Positions 52,757 to 61,270 of a DNA stretch of 64,000 nucleotides are shown piece after piece (position 1 is the first letter of the stretch; every line of letters starts with the position of its first letter). The notes beneath the pieces are model-generated. The model was not told the origin of the DNA. It was given only the letters and a program-made list of their open reading frames with translations, and did no database searches. Made by a program: the position numbers and the translations under genes. Source of the stretch: DATMER01 sp963741305 (GTDB lineage: Bacteria; Acidobacteriota; Thermoanaerobaculia; Multivoradales; UBA5704); NCBI GenBank assembly GCA_963741305.1, contig CAVUHL010000003.1, positions 5,704,001 through 5,768,000 on the forward strand, given 5' to 3'.

Positions 52757-54269
52757 TTCCCGCCCCCAGGATGCGCGCATCGCGCGGTGCGACCGTGATC
52801 TCGATCCGGCTGCCGGAGCGCGGAACGTCCTCATCTTTCCAGAAATCGCGCACCTGTGCGCTCCCCCACTCGGCCGGGATGTCGAAGGCGGCCGTCGCTG
52901 GCGACGAACCCCGGTTGACTGCAACGACCACGGCATCCTTCTCGTCCCGCCGCAGGAAGACCAGCAGGTCCCCTTCGCTCGACAGGCTCGTGTGCGGGGC
53001 GCGAGACAGGGCAGGATGGGCGCGACGGATCGCGATCATCCTCTTATAGTCCTCCCTCAGCGCCTCGTCCCGCGGCAGGCCCGCGCCGGGTTGAATGGGC
53101 TTGTCCCCCCAGGGCATGTCGCTCCGGTTGTCCGGCCAGTCGCCACCCGGACGGCCGACCTCCTCGCCGTAGTAGACGGTCGGAATCCCTTGCGTGGTCA
53201 TCTGGAGCAGGGCCGCGAGCCGGAACAGCTCCCGGTCCCCTTCGAGGATCGAGAGCGCGCCCTTGACGTCGTGGGAGGAGAGGTATTGCGAGAGGTGATA
53301 GCCGTCGCGGACCTGCTCCCGAGACGATAGGTACTTGTCGAACGCCACAGTCCGTCCCCGGCCCTGGAGCCAGCCCAGAGCGCTTCCCTGGAAGGAAAAG
53401 TCGAAGCCGGCGTCCATCTCGTCGGTGGAGAACCAGGGATCGAGCGACTTCGCGTCGCCGCCCCAGACCTCGCCGATGAGGAAGAAATTTTTGCCCATCC
53501 GCTCGCGGGTGAGGCGCCGGTGCTCCTGCCAGAAAGGATGATCCACATGCTTGACCGTATCCAGCCGGTAGCCGTCCACCCCGGCCCGCTCGGCGCGGTC
53601 GAGATGGGCATCGATCAGGTACTCGGCCACCTCGGGCAGCTCGGTCTTGAAATCGGGCAGCCCGGACAGGCACGAGGTCAGGTCGTCCGTGCCGCAGGTA
53701 CCGCCGACCCGCATCCATCCCGAGGTCCGGGGGCTGGTGACGTACTTGGACTCGTACCCCGCGTGGTTGTAGACCACGTCGAGGAGCACTTTGATCCCCC
53801 GAGCATGGGCCTCGTCCACCAAGGCCTTCAGCTCCTCCTCGGAGCCGAAGCGCGGGTCCATCCGGGCGAAATCGTCGGCCCAGTAGCCGTGATAGCCCCA
53901 GTCGGGGAAGCCGGCGCCGGTCACGAAGCCGTCGATCTGGTCCACCGGAGAGGTGATCCAGATCGCGGTCACGCCCAACTCGGCAATCTCGTCGAGCTGC
54001 TGGCGCAGGCCGGCCAGGTCGCCGCCGTGGAACGTCCCCTTGGCCTTCGTGTTGACCTGCCGGTTGTTGCGGGTGTCGCCGTCGGCGAAGCGGTCGGTGA
54101 TGACGAAGTAGAGGACGGCGTCGGCCCATTGCTCATGGGGAACGACCCGGATTGGAGGAGATCCCGCTGGGGAAGCCGTCGCCGGAGCGGCTGCATTCTG
54201 GATAGGAGCCGGCGCGCTGCCGCAGGCGGCAAGCGTCGACGTGAGGATGAGGAGTGAGAGAAACCGCAG
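52749..54269 (-). CDS. GH13 alpha-amylase/neopullulanase-like lipoprotein, probable CTG start
   Basis: 506 residues if translation begins at CTG 54269. In this frame the N-terminus reads LRFLSLLILTSTLAAC (first residue Met if initiating), a perfect lipoprotein signal, followed by a linker and the GH13 start WADAVLYFVITDRFADGDT. AGGAGGT lies 4 nt before the CTG and there is no ATG, GTG or TTG between it and the upstream in-frame TGA; starting at the internal TTG near 53978 would remove the signal and the first barrel strands. Catalytic residues: Asp237 (GYRLDTVKH), Glu267 (LIGEVWGG), Asp334 (SSHDVKG). First gene of the maltodextrin operon. Confidence 0.85.
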   Translation of the reverse strand: MRFLSLLILTSTLAACGSAPAPIQNAAAPATASPAGSPPIRVVPHEQWADAVLYFVITDRFADGDTRNNRQVNTKAKGTFHGGDLAGLRQQLDEIAELGVTAIWITSPVDQIDGFVTGAGFPDWGYHGYWADDFARMDPRFGSEEELKALVDEAHARGIKVLLDVVYNHAGYESKYVTSPRTSGWMRVGGTCGTDDLTSCLSGLPDFKTELPEVAEYLIDAHLDRAERAGVDGYRLDTVKHVDHPFWQEHRRLTRERMGKNFFLIGEVWGGDAKSLDPWFSTDEMDAGFDFSFQGSALGWLQGRGRTVAFDKYLSSREQVRDGYHLSQYLSSHDVKGALSILEGDRELFRLAALLQMTTQGIPTVYYGEEVGRPGGDWPDNRSDMPWGDKPIQPGAGLPRDEALREDYKRMIAIRRAHPALSRAPHTSLSSEGDLLVFLRRDEKDAVVVAVNRGSSPATAAFDIPAEWGSAQVRDFWKDEDVPRSGSRIEITVAPRDARILGAGNG

Positions 54270-54326
54270 TGGAACCTCCTCCCCAGGGGCCTGCTCGAGC
54301 TGCGTGATCCCCTGTCAGGATGGCCG

Positions 54327-54355
54327 ATTGTAGGAACGTGGCAGCATGCTGTCAA
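54327..54355 (-). promoter_or_regulatory. Promoter of the maltodextrin operon with palindromic site in the spacer
   Basis: On the minus strand TTGACA (54355-54350), a 17-nt spacer, then TACAAT (54332-54327): near-consensus. The spacer carries the palindrome CAGCATGCTG (54342-54351), a candidate site for a sugar-responsive regulator. The transcript would start near 54320, about 50 nt before the CTG start. Confidence 0.8.
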
Positions 54356-54429
54356 TCCATTGAAATCGGACAGCGTCTTTACAGGCAAATGCATGACGTC
54401 CGTTTACACTCGTGACACGATCCACAGAT

Positions 54430-54459
54430 CTGGACAATTTTCCCAGTCCTGTCCAGAAT
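54430..54459 (+). promoter_or_regulatory. Promoter/operator of the acyltransferase-like gene
   Basis: TGGACA (54431-54436), 17-nt spacer, CAGAAT (54454-54459). Inverted repeat CTGGACA / TGTCCAG (54430-54436 and 54450-54456) covers both promoter boxes and could be an operator. The rest of 54270-54566 shows no gene. Confidence 0.5.
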
Positions 54460-54566
54460 AAAAACGGGAGAGCTGGACGGGTGGATGGACGGGTGTCGGC
54501 TCTCTAGCTCTAACCTTAAACATTCCGCGGAAGAACGCATCCCTACAAGGATGCGAGGAGGAGTCG

Positions 54567-55226
54567 ATGCGCCTTGAGGATTTCCCGTTCATACTCGACC
54601 CGAAGAACGGATTGGTGTGCTGTTGTGTGCCGGTCACTCCGGAGACGGAGGAGTTGACCCGGATGCTCCGTACGTACTATGCCGAGCGGGCGGCCCAGTT
54701 CGGCTACTTAGGCTTCTCCTGGGAGATCGACGACATCTTCCATCGACGCTCGGCCTACTTCGTGATCACCGACGGATCGGGCAATCTGATGATGATGGGC
54801 CGCGGTACGCACCGCCGGCCCGGCGAGGGGCTTCCGTTCGAAATGGCCGTCCGGGAGGACGGATCCTCCTACCTCCTGGACCCGGACCACCCTGTGATGG
54901 ACTTCAACACCTACACGTACCGGCCCGGTGCCTATGAAATGGCAATGCCTCTGGAGATCGCAAGTTGGGGTTGCTACGCGAAGCTCCAGAAGGCGAAGAA
55001 GGCCTACGGCCTTTATGACGTGAAAAACAACCGGATCCTGCGGGCCTATACGGAGTTCTCCTGGGAGCTCGCCCCGGAATTTCCAGACCCCATCCACTTT
55101 CCGACCTATGGCCGGATGGAGAATGGCCGCTTCACGCCCACCCGATGGGGCGTCCTGGAATGGACCGAGGAGACGATCGACCGCATCGACCGAGAGGCGC
55201 GGGAGAGGTTTGTGGTGGTTGGTTAG
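54567..55226 (+). CDS. Putative acyltransferase of the autoinducer-synthase-like (GNAT) fold
   Basis: 219 residues, with GAGGAGGAG before the ATG. ..TYYAERAAQFGYLGFSWEIDDIFHRRSAYFVITDGSGNLMMMGRGTHRRPGEGLPFEMAV.. follows the pattern of N-acyl amino acid synthases and PEP-CTERM-associated acyltransferases: a conserved D-x-h..S-x-Y-F, strands for acyl-CoA or ACP binding, and LPFE. Cys18-20 (VCCCV) are unusual. Assignment to the fold is tentative and the substrate is unknown. Single gene with its own promoter. Confidence 0.5.
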   Translation: MRLEDFPFILDPKNGLVCCCVPVTPETEELTRMLRTYYAERAAQFGYLGFSWEIDDIFHRRSAYFVITDGSGNLMMMGRGTHRRPGEGLPFEMAVREDGSSYLLDPDHPVMDFNTYTYRPGAYEMAMPLEIASWGCYAKLQKAKKAYGLYDVKNNRILRAYTEFSWELAPEFPDPIHFPTYGRMENGRFTPTRWGVLEWTEETIDRIDREARERFVVVG

Positions 55227-55309
55227 CGAGGCCGCCCACGTGCCGGCGAACGTTGAAGCGTTTACAGGAATGACATTTCGAACCCGTTTTCCGTCTCTAC
55301 ACGGGTACT

Positions 55310-56254
55310 ATGTCAAGATCACTACGCTTCATCCCAGAAGATGGCTCCCTCGTTGATATCACTTGCCGCACCGACCAGGGGCGATTCCTGCTGCGGCCCG
55401 ACCCGGTGATCGACGACATCCTCCTCGGTGTCCTCGGCCGTGCCCAGCGGCTCTACCCTGTCGAGATCTGCGGCTTCTCCTTCCTCTCGTCGCACTACCA
55501 CCTGCTCCTGTGGGTCCCGAACGCCAAGAGAATGGCCGAGTTCATGTGGTACTTCCAGACCAATGCGGCGCGCGAGGTCGCTCGCCTGACGGATTGGCCG
55601 GACGGGGTCTGGTCTGACCGCTACACGTCGATCCCCGTCAGCGACGAGCCTGCGGCCCAAGTAGATCGTCTGCGCTACATCCTTGCCCAAGGCGTCAAGG
55701 ATGGCCTTGTGGCCCGGGTCGAGGAGTGGCCCGGCATCAGTATGATCAGGGCCGTGCTCGAAGGCGAGCCCATTCGTGGCACTTGGTTCAATCGCACTCA
55801 GGAGTACCGGGCCCGCCTACGCAGGAAGAAGAAGGACTCCGAGTCTCAGAGATTTCCGTCGGAAGAGATTGTCACGCTCTCGCAACTGCCCTGCTGGCGT
55901 CACCTCAGTCCGGAGGTGTATCGGGAACTGGTGGCGGGGCTGGTGCGCGAGATCGAGTCCGACGCCGCGGCGGAAAGGAAGCTCACAGGCAGGGAGCCGC
56001 TCAGCCGGGAGGCTATCCTGAGCCAGCATCCGCAAACGCGTCCGACGAAGCTCAAGAAGTCGCCGGCTCCTCTGTTCCACGCGGCCAGCAAGGAGGCCCG
56101 CCAAGGGCTGAGGGCGGCCTACGGCCTCTTCCTCGGTGCTTTTCGGGAGGCAGCGGAAAGGCTGAAGGCTGGTGACCGCTTGGCGAGATTCCCCAATGGC
56201 TGCTTCCCGCCTGCCTTACCGTTCGTGGGTTTATCTGCGACCGCATCGCCGTAG
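55310..56254 (+). mobile_element. REP-associated tyrosine transposase (RAYT, Y1_Tnp family) gene
   Basis: 314 residues. Y1 transposase core in the first 150 residues: ICGFSFLSSHYHLLLWVP with the HUH-like His62 and His64, then FMWYFQTNAAREVAR, WSDRYTSIPV, and the probable catalytic Tyr123 in LRYILAQGVKDGLV. The long C-terminal part is basic and helical. RAYTs are single-copy domesticated relatives of IS200/IS605 that mobilise REP hairpins. No flanking insertion-sequence ends are visible; a hairpin GCTGCGG/CCGCAGC lies at 56438-56458 downstream. The frame is intact. Confidence 0.85.
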
Positions 56255-56499
56255 CCGGCGGTCGGAGCTGCCGAGCCCGCACAACTCAAGTTGCTCTGGA
56301 GCTAGAAGACCTCCAGGACGGGAGAGGTGCGCCCGAGAAGCCAAAAGCGACTCCGGACCAGACTGATGAATCCCTTCTTTCTAATGATTCTGCGTGGTCA
56401 AACAGCTCGCCACGGCTGAGAAGGCCACCTGGTAAACGCTGCGGGGCCTGTCCGCAGCAGGGAGAAAGAGAGAACTATGCGTTCTCCTTCAACACTTAC

Positions 56500-56615
56500 C
56501 AGGCACGTACTACTGCCTTGGCGATCTCCAACTCGCGCGTTCACCGATCGACAGGGTGTTCCGGCTCGGAGAGCTTCTGCCGCGCCGAGTCGCCGTTGAG
56601 CCGCCGCTCGAGATC
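56500..56615 (-). pseudogene. Decayed fragment of the sortilin/BNR gene
   Basis: The minus-strand translation gives ASDLERRLNGDSARQKLSEPEHP, matching AELERRLQGDPARQNLSEPEPP near the C-terminus of the sortilin-like protein at 57687-60971. At DNA level CCGATCGACAGGG, TCCGGCTCGGAGAG and GAGCCGCCGCTCGAG follow bases 57896-57966. Stops, shifts and missing flanks show it is non-functional. It lies on the far side of array 3 from its parent gene. Confidence 0.85.
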
Positions 56616-56711
56616 CGACGCTGCCTGGCCCGAGCCGCCCACGTGCCTGGCGAATCGAGCCATCCTCTTGCAGGAGCAAGGGGTCCCTCCAGGAGCGCGG
56701 GCAGCTCGGAA

Positions 56712-57152
56712 CACGCACAAAGAGGCTCCGAACGCGGCAGTAATCGTCCGCAACGCGTCCCGAATGACTTCAGACGCGATCGGAATGATTCCAAACGCGA
56801 TGCAGATGATTCAGGACGCGATGCGGACGATTCTGAGCGCGAAGAAAACGGCTCGGATCGCGATGAGGACGATTTGAGACGCGATGCGGACGGTTCCAAC
56901 CGCGATGTGGACGATTCTCAACGCGGTGCGGACGGTTCAGATCGCGATGCGGACGATTCTCCTCGCGATGTGGACGGTTCCGAACGCGCTCCGGACGATT
57001 TCACTCGCGATGCGGACGATTCCCCTCGCGTTCCGGACGGTTCCAACCGCGGAGCGGACGGTCCGCTTCCCTTTCCGGACCGTCCGCTTCGTGAGGGGAA
57101 CCATCCAGACCGCGTCCCGAACCGTCCATTTCGCGCTCTGAGAGGCTGCGGA
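56712..57152. repeat. Degenerate 21-bp tandem array 3
   Basis: Twenty-one consecutive units of exactly 21 bp, no length variation. Most begin CGCGATGCGGACGATTC, followed by four variable bases (for example the units at 56817, 56880 and 56943); the edges are more divergent. No spacers. The array ends 73 bp before the winged-helix gene at 57226 and begins about 100 bp after the sortilin fragment. Several frames are open through it because the period is 7 codons; they have no plausible start or ribosome binding site. Confidence 0.92.
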
Positions 57153-57225
57153 CGGGGCCCCTGCGACGAAGATCGCGCTCGACGGCGGGGCATCCGTGTC
57201 CATATGATTTCACCAGGAGGACACG

Positions 57226-57660
57226 ATGAACCGAGAGGAGTACGAGGTGCGCCGGCAGGCGCTCGAGGAGCAGCACCGCGCGGATGCCGCATTGCTGAAC
57301 GCCGCTCATGGGCTCCGGCTCCGCTCGCTCGAGAGGCTCTGGCGCGGAGCCGTCGAGGGAGAGCAGGACGCCGTTGCTCCGGACACGGCCGTCCGCGAAC
57401 CGATCCCCGTGGCGCCGGAACCGGCTCCGGCGCCGATGCGCGCGCGCTACGCGGTCGTGAACGACCTGGAAGCAGCCTTTCCCAATCTCCCCGAGGAATT
57501 CGACCGCAAGGACATCATCCGTGCCCTGGGCTATGCGCCTCCCCGCACGACGCTCCTCCGCGCGCTCAACCTGTTCAGAGAGCAGGGCTTGATCACCATC
57601 GTGGCCTACAGCCCGGGCGGCATGACCACCAGCTACCGGAAAACCGCTCCCGCCAGCTGA
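57226..57660 (+). CDS. Small putative winged-helix protein, partner of array 3 (paralogue of 7767-8237)
   Basis: 144 residues, CAGGAGGA before the ATG. N-terminal helix MNREEYEVRRQALEEQHRADAALLNAAHGLRLRSLERLW, Pro-rich linker, then VVNDLEAAFPNLPEEFDRKDIIRALG...RTTLLRALNLFREQGLI and a hairpin-like SPGGMTTSYRK. The shared pattern with the protein at 7767 (EYE.RR..L at the start; LP.LPE.F..DI.(K/R)ALG....R..LLR.L....G....YR(R/K)) shows clear paralogy. Probably a small DNA-binding regulator; function unknown. Confidence 0.8.
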   Translation: MNREEYEVRRQALEEQHRADAALLNAAHGLRLRSLERLWRGAVEGEQDAVAPDTAVREPIPVAPEPAPAPMRARYAVVNDLEAAFPNLPEEFDRKDIIRALGYAPPRTTLLRALNLFREQGLITIVAYSPGGMTTSYRKTAPAS

Positions 57661-57686
57661 CCGCGGGCTTCCGCTTGGGGCGCGGC

Positions 57687-60600
57687 CTATGGCACCCGCC
57701 GCCCCGGGGTCCACGGCGCTCCCGCCGCCGCGAAGGCTTCCTCCAGCTTCGCCAGGTCGCCCGCGAGCAGCGCCTTCAGGTCGCGCTCCAGCGCATCCAG
57801 CCCGGCCGTGGCGATCTCCAGGGAACGCCTTTGGGTCGCCGTCGGCATCTGCCGCGTCTGCCAGTGGCCGTACCTTATGGCCCCCACTCGCTCCCCGATC
57901 GACGGGGGCTCCGGCTCGGAGAGGTTCTGCCGCGCCGGGTCGCCTTGGAGCCGCCGCTCGAGCTCTGCGACCGACTGACCCACCGCATCCAGCCGGGCGT
58001 AGAGCGCCAGGTCCGCCCTGGGGGTCTCTGGCAACGTCGCCCGCATCTGCCGGAGCTGGTTCTTGATGAGGGCTAGCTCCGATGTGACCGATGCCAGCCG
58101 CCGCCCCGCCTCCGCCGTCTCTCCCTGGAAGGCGGCCACCGCCGCCGGATCGGTTCCTGGCGGCAGGTTCGGCACCGGCTTCACCTCGAACGACTGCGCC
58201 GCACCCAGCGAACGGGCTCCGCTCGCCGACACCAGCACCAGTTCTGCCGAGTAGCGCCCGGGCGCCACCAGGGGGCCCATCGGCGGAGTGTTCCAGGGGG
58301 GCTGGAAGGCCGGCGGGTCGAGCACCACCGGATCCGGGGCCGGGCCGCGCAGATCCCAGCTCACCCGGTGCAGCCCTCCCTTGGCCGGGCCTTCGATCGA
58401 CCGCACTTTGCGCCCGGCGGCGTCCGAGACGATCAGCAGCACCTTCGGGTCCGTCTCCAGCGCTTCGGCCCGCAGCCGGTCAAAGCCCGGGAAGGGCACG
58501 TCGGCTCCCTTCTCGCGCAGCTCCTTCTCGCCGGCCTTCCGCGCCTCGCGCGCGGTGGCCGGCGCTTCGCGCAAAAAGTAGGTGAAGAGGGCGCCGTGGG
58601 GCGGGTTCGGGACGGTGAAGTCGTCGGTGCCGAGCTCCGGGCGCCCCGGAGCCTGTCCCGTCTGGGAGGGTACGAACCACCAGGCGTCGCGGATCGGGAA
58701 AAGCAAACCTTCTTGCGCGAGCGCCGCCGGCAGGTCGCGGAGGGGAGTGTAGTCGTCGAGCACGTAGACGCCCCGGCCGAAGGTGGCGCCTACCAAATCG
58801 TTGTCGCGCCGGTGCAGCTTCACGTCGCGGAACGGGATCGTCGGCAGGCCCCCCAGCTTGTGCCAGTGCGTACCCCGGTCGAGACTGAAGTAGAGGCCGC
58901 GCTCGGTGCCGAGGAAGAACAGGTCGGGCCGGACGTGATCCTGCTGCAGCGCCCAGACGATCTCCCCCGGCGGCAGGTCCCCCGCCATCGAGCGCCAGGT
59001 GCGGCCCAGGTCGGTGCTCTCGAAGACATAGGGCGTGAAGTCGCCGGTCTTGTGGTTGTCGGCGGCCACATAGAGGGTAGCGGCGTCGTGCAGCGACATC
59101 TCGACGTCGTTGACGAAGGACAGCGCCGGGAGCCCGCGGATCGCCGCCGCACGGCTCCAGCTCCGGCCGCCGTCGGTGGTGACCTGCACCAAGCCGTCGT
59201 CGGTGCCGACCGCCAGCGTCCCCTCCCGGAGGGGCGACTCCGAGATCGCCGTGGTGGTGGCGTACTTCGACATCGCATTGTTGTCGAACAGCTCATCGAC
59301 GCTGCGGACCCGCCCAAAGAATTTCTGCTCGTAGCGGCCCCGCCCTTCCGTCAAGTCGCCGCTGACCGGAGTCCAGCTGCCGCCCCGGTCGTCGCTTCGC
59401 CAGACCCGTTGCGAGCCATAGTAGATCCGGTCGGGGTTGTGCGGGCTCACCAGCAGCGGCGAGTCCCAGTTCCACCGCTCCGGCGCGTTCTCTTCGGCGG
59501 GCTCGGCGGGCTGGGGGCGGATCGTCAACGCCTCGTCGTTGCGCCGGTCCTTGCGGAAGAGCATCCCTTCCTGAAACATCAGGTACAGGAGGTCGGGGTC
59601 GCGCGGGTCGAAGGCGACGCCATAGCCGTCGGCCCCAAGCGGCACGTACCAGTCCTGGTTGCGGATGCCGTCCACGTTGAGGGTGCGCGACGGACCGTGC
59701 AGGGTGCCAAGGTCCTGCGCCCCGGCCAGGATGTCGTAGAACGGCTCGCGGTTGTTGAGCGCCACCTTGTAGAGCTGCGCGGTCGGCAGGTTCGGAAAGT
59801 GCCGGAAGGTCCTCCCCTCGTCGAAGCTCTCGTAGAGCCCGCCGTCGGTGCCCACCAACAGGTGGTTGCCGTTGGCCGGGTCGATCCACAGGGCATGGTT
59901 GTCGCTGTGCTTGTCGTGGCCGGTCTCGAGGATCTCCATCGTCCCGCCGCCGTTGCGGGTCACCTGGAGGAAGACGTCCATCTGGTAGACCCGGGCGGTG
60001 TCGAGGGGCGAGGCCTCGATTTCCTGGTAGTAGTGGGGGCCGGTGCCGTTGGAGATGTAGCCGTTCCGCTTCTCCCAGCTCTCGCCCCGGTCGCGCGAGC
60101 GGTAGAAGCCGCGCTCCTCCTCGCCGGCTTCGATCGTGGCATAGACAAGGGAAGGGTCGGCGGGCGTGACGGCAAGCCCGATCTTCCCCATGTCCCCGCT
60201 CGGCAGGCCGGTCTTCAGCTGGCGCCAGGTCTTGCCGTTGTCGACGGACTTCCAGAGCCCCGAGCCAGGCCCGCCGCCGAGGAACCCCCAGACGTGGCGC
60301 CGGCGCTGGTAGGCCGCGGCATAGACCACGTCGGGGTTGGCGGGATCGAGCTCGAGGTCGGTGACGCCGGTGTTCTCGTCGATCTGGAGCACAGGGGCCC
60401 AGGTGGCACCGCCATCGGTGGAGCGGTAGACGCCTCGCTCCCCTCCCGCGGCCCAGAGCGGCCCCTCGGCGGCCACGAGAACACGGTTGCCGTCGCGCGG
60501 GTCCACCAGGATGCGGCCGATGTGCTCCGACCGGGGAAGGCCCATCCGCTGCCAGGTGCGGCCGGCGTCTCCGCTGCGGTAGACCCCGTCCCCCCAGCCG

Positions 60601-60971
60601 ACATGGCGCCCGCTGACGTTCTCGCCGGTGCCGACCCAGACCACGTCGGGGTTGGTGGGGTCGAGAGTGACCTCGCCGATCGAGTAGGAGGGCTGGTCTT
60701 CGAAAATGGGCGTCCAGGTGGTGCCGGCGTTGGTGGTCTTCCAAACTCCGCCCGAGCCGGCGGCTACGTACCAGATACCCGGAGCGCTGGGGTGGACCGC
60801 GATGTCGGCGATGCGGCCGCCCATCAGGTTGGGGCCGACGCCGCGGAACGGCAGCGCGGCGGCGGCCTTGGCCAGCGGGGATTCGGGGGGCTTGGCGGAC
60901 TTGGAGCCGGCGGCCTGGGCGGCGAGGGGGGCAGCGAGGATGATGGTGACGGCGAGCAGGAGTCTGCGCAT
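57687..60971 (-). CDS. Secreted sortilin/VPS10-like beta-propeller (BNR repeat) protein
   Basis: 1094 residues. Signal peptide about 1-20 (LLLAVTIILAAPLAAQAA). Many BNR/Asp-box repeats: SGGVWKTTNAGTTWTP, GVYRSGDAGRTWQRM, GVYRSTDGGATWAP, GLWKSVDNGKTWRQL, FYRSRDRGESWEK, GLYESFDEGRTFRHF, VWRSDDRGGSWTPV, VQVTTDGGRSWSRA, VFESTDLGRTWRSM. These predict one or two large propellers up to about residue 750, then a beta domain and a helical C-terminal region (SVAELERRLQGDPARQNL..). No glycosidase catalytic set is evident; likely an extracellular binding protein. A 3' fragment of it is duplicated at 56500-56615. Confidence 0.9.
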   Translation of the reverse strand: MRRLLLAVTIILAAPLAAQAAGSKSAKPPESPLAKAAAALPFRGVGPNLMGGRIADIAVHPSAPGIWYVAAGSGGVWKTTNAGTTWTPIFEDQPSYSIGEVTLDPTNPDVVWVGTGENVSGRHVGWGDGVYRSGDAGRTWQRMGLPRSEHIGRILVDPRDGNRVLVAAEGPLWAAGGERGVYRSTDGGATWAPVLQIDENTGVTDLELDPANPDVVYAAAYQRRRHVWGFLGGGPGSGLWKSVDNGKTWRQLKTGLPSGDMGKIGLAVTPADPSLVYATIEAGEEERGFYRSRDRGESWEKRNGYISNGTGPHYYQEIEASPLDTARVYQMDVFLQVTRNGGGTMEILETGHDKHSDNHALWIDPANGNHLLVGTDGGLYESFDEGRTFRHFPNLPTAQLYKVALNNREPFYDILAGAQDLGTLHGPSRTLNVDGIRNQDWYVPLGADGYGVAFDPRDPDLLYLMFQEGMLFRKDRRNDEALTIRPQPAEPAEENAPERWNWDSPLLVSPHNPDRIYYGSQRVWRSDDRGGSWTPVSGDLTEGRGRYEQKFFGRVRSVDELFDNNAMSKYATTTAISESPLREGTLAVGTDDGLVQVTTDGGRSWSRAAAIRGLPALSFVNDVEMSLHDAATLYVAADNHKTGDFTPYVFESTDLGRTWRSMAGDLPPGEIVWALQQDHVRPDLFFLGTERGLYFSLDRGTHWHKLGGLPTIPFRDVKLHRRDNDLVGATFGRGVYVLDDYTPLRDLPAALAQEGLLFPIRDAWWFVPSQTGQAPGRPELGTDDFTVPNPPHGALFTYFLREAPATAREARKAGEKELREKGADVPFPGFDRLRAEALETDPKVLLIVSDAAGRKVRSIEGPAKGGLHRVSWDLRGPAPDPVVLDPPAFQPPWNTPPMGPLVAPGRYSAELVLVSASGARSLGAAQSFEVKPVPNLPPGTDPAAVAAFQGETAEAGRRLASVTSELALIKNQLRQMRATLPETPRADLALYARLDAVGQSVAELERRLQGDPARQNLSEPEPPSIGERVGAIRYGHWQTRQMPTATQRRSLEIATAGLDALERDLKALLAGDLAKLEEAFAAAGAPWTPGRRVP

Positions 60972-61270
60972 TCTTGCGAGTCTAGCGTGGATGTTCCAGA
61001 AACGAGCTGGCTCAGCGGTAGGCTTTGTCTCTTGGAAAGGACCCTCAAGACGTACAGAATGCGCTCATGGGCATCGCGCCGAAAACGGACTCGCCAAGCG
61101 CCAACCCGCAGCCGCCATTCGGGGGGCTCAACCGCCTCAAGGCGTATCACATCGCCTCGTTCTTCCGCTGCGTAGCGGTCGAGGGCAGCGGCGATGCGTT
61201 CCAGAACCTTGGAATCGAGATGGTCAGCGTCTTTGAGTGCACGTTGCGTCCACGCGACGCGCCATTTCAC
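60824..61270 (-). CDS. RelE-family toxin with anomalous C-terminal extension
   Basis: 148 residues from a GTG at 61270. Residues 1-85 are a standard RelE toxin: VAWTQRALKDADHLDSKVLERIAAALDRYAAEERGDVIRLEAVEPPEWRLRVGAWRVRFRRDAHERILYVLRV. Members normally stop within a few residues of here; this frame runs on for about 60 low-complexity Ser/Pro residues that overlap the first 148 bp of the sortilin-like gene in another frame. A stop codon was probably lost. GTGA overlap with the antitoxin stop. Confidence 0.82.
   Translation of the reverse strand: MKWRVAWTQRALKDADHLDSKVLERIAAALDRYAAEERGDVIRLEAVEPPEWRLRVGAWRVRFRRDAHERILYVLRVLSKRQSLPLSQLVSGTSTLDSQECADSCSPSPSSSLPPSPPRPPAPSPPSPPNPRWPRPPPRCRSAASAPT

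Noticed and set aside
52749..53978. GH13 gene starting at the internal TTG near 53978
   Set aside because: That start lacks the first barrel strands and the export signal, both of which are encoded directly upstream in the same frame.
56556..58076. Open plus-strand frame with RDADDS-type heptads through array 3
   Set aside because: Heptads follow from the 21-bp period and appear in several frames and both strands; no ribosome binding site, and it runs into the winged-helix gene and the sortilin gene antisense.
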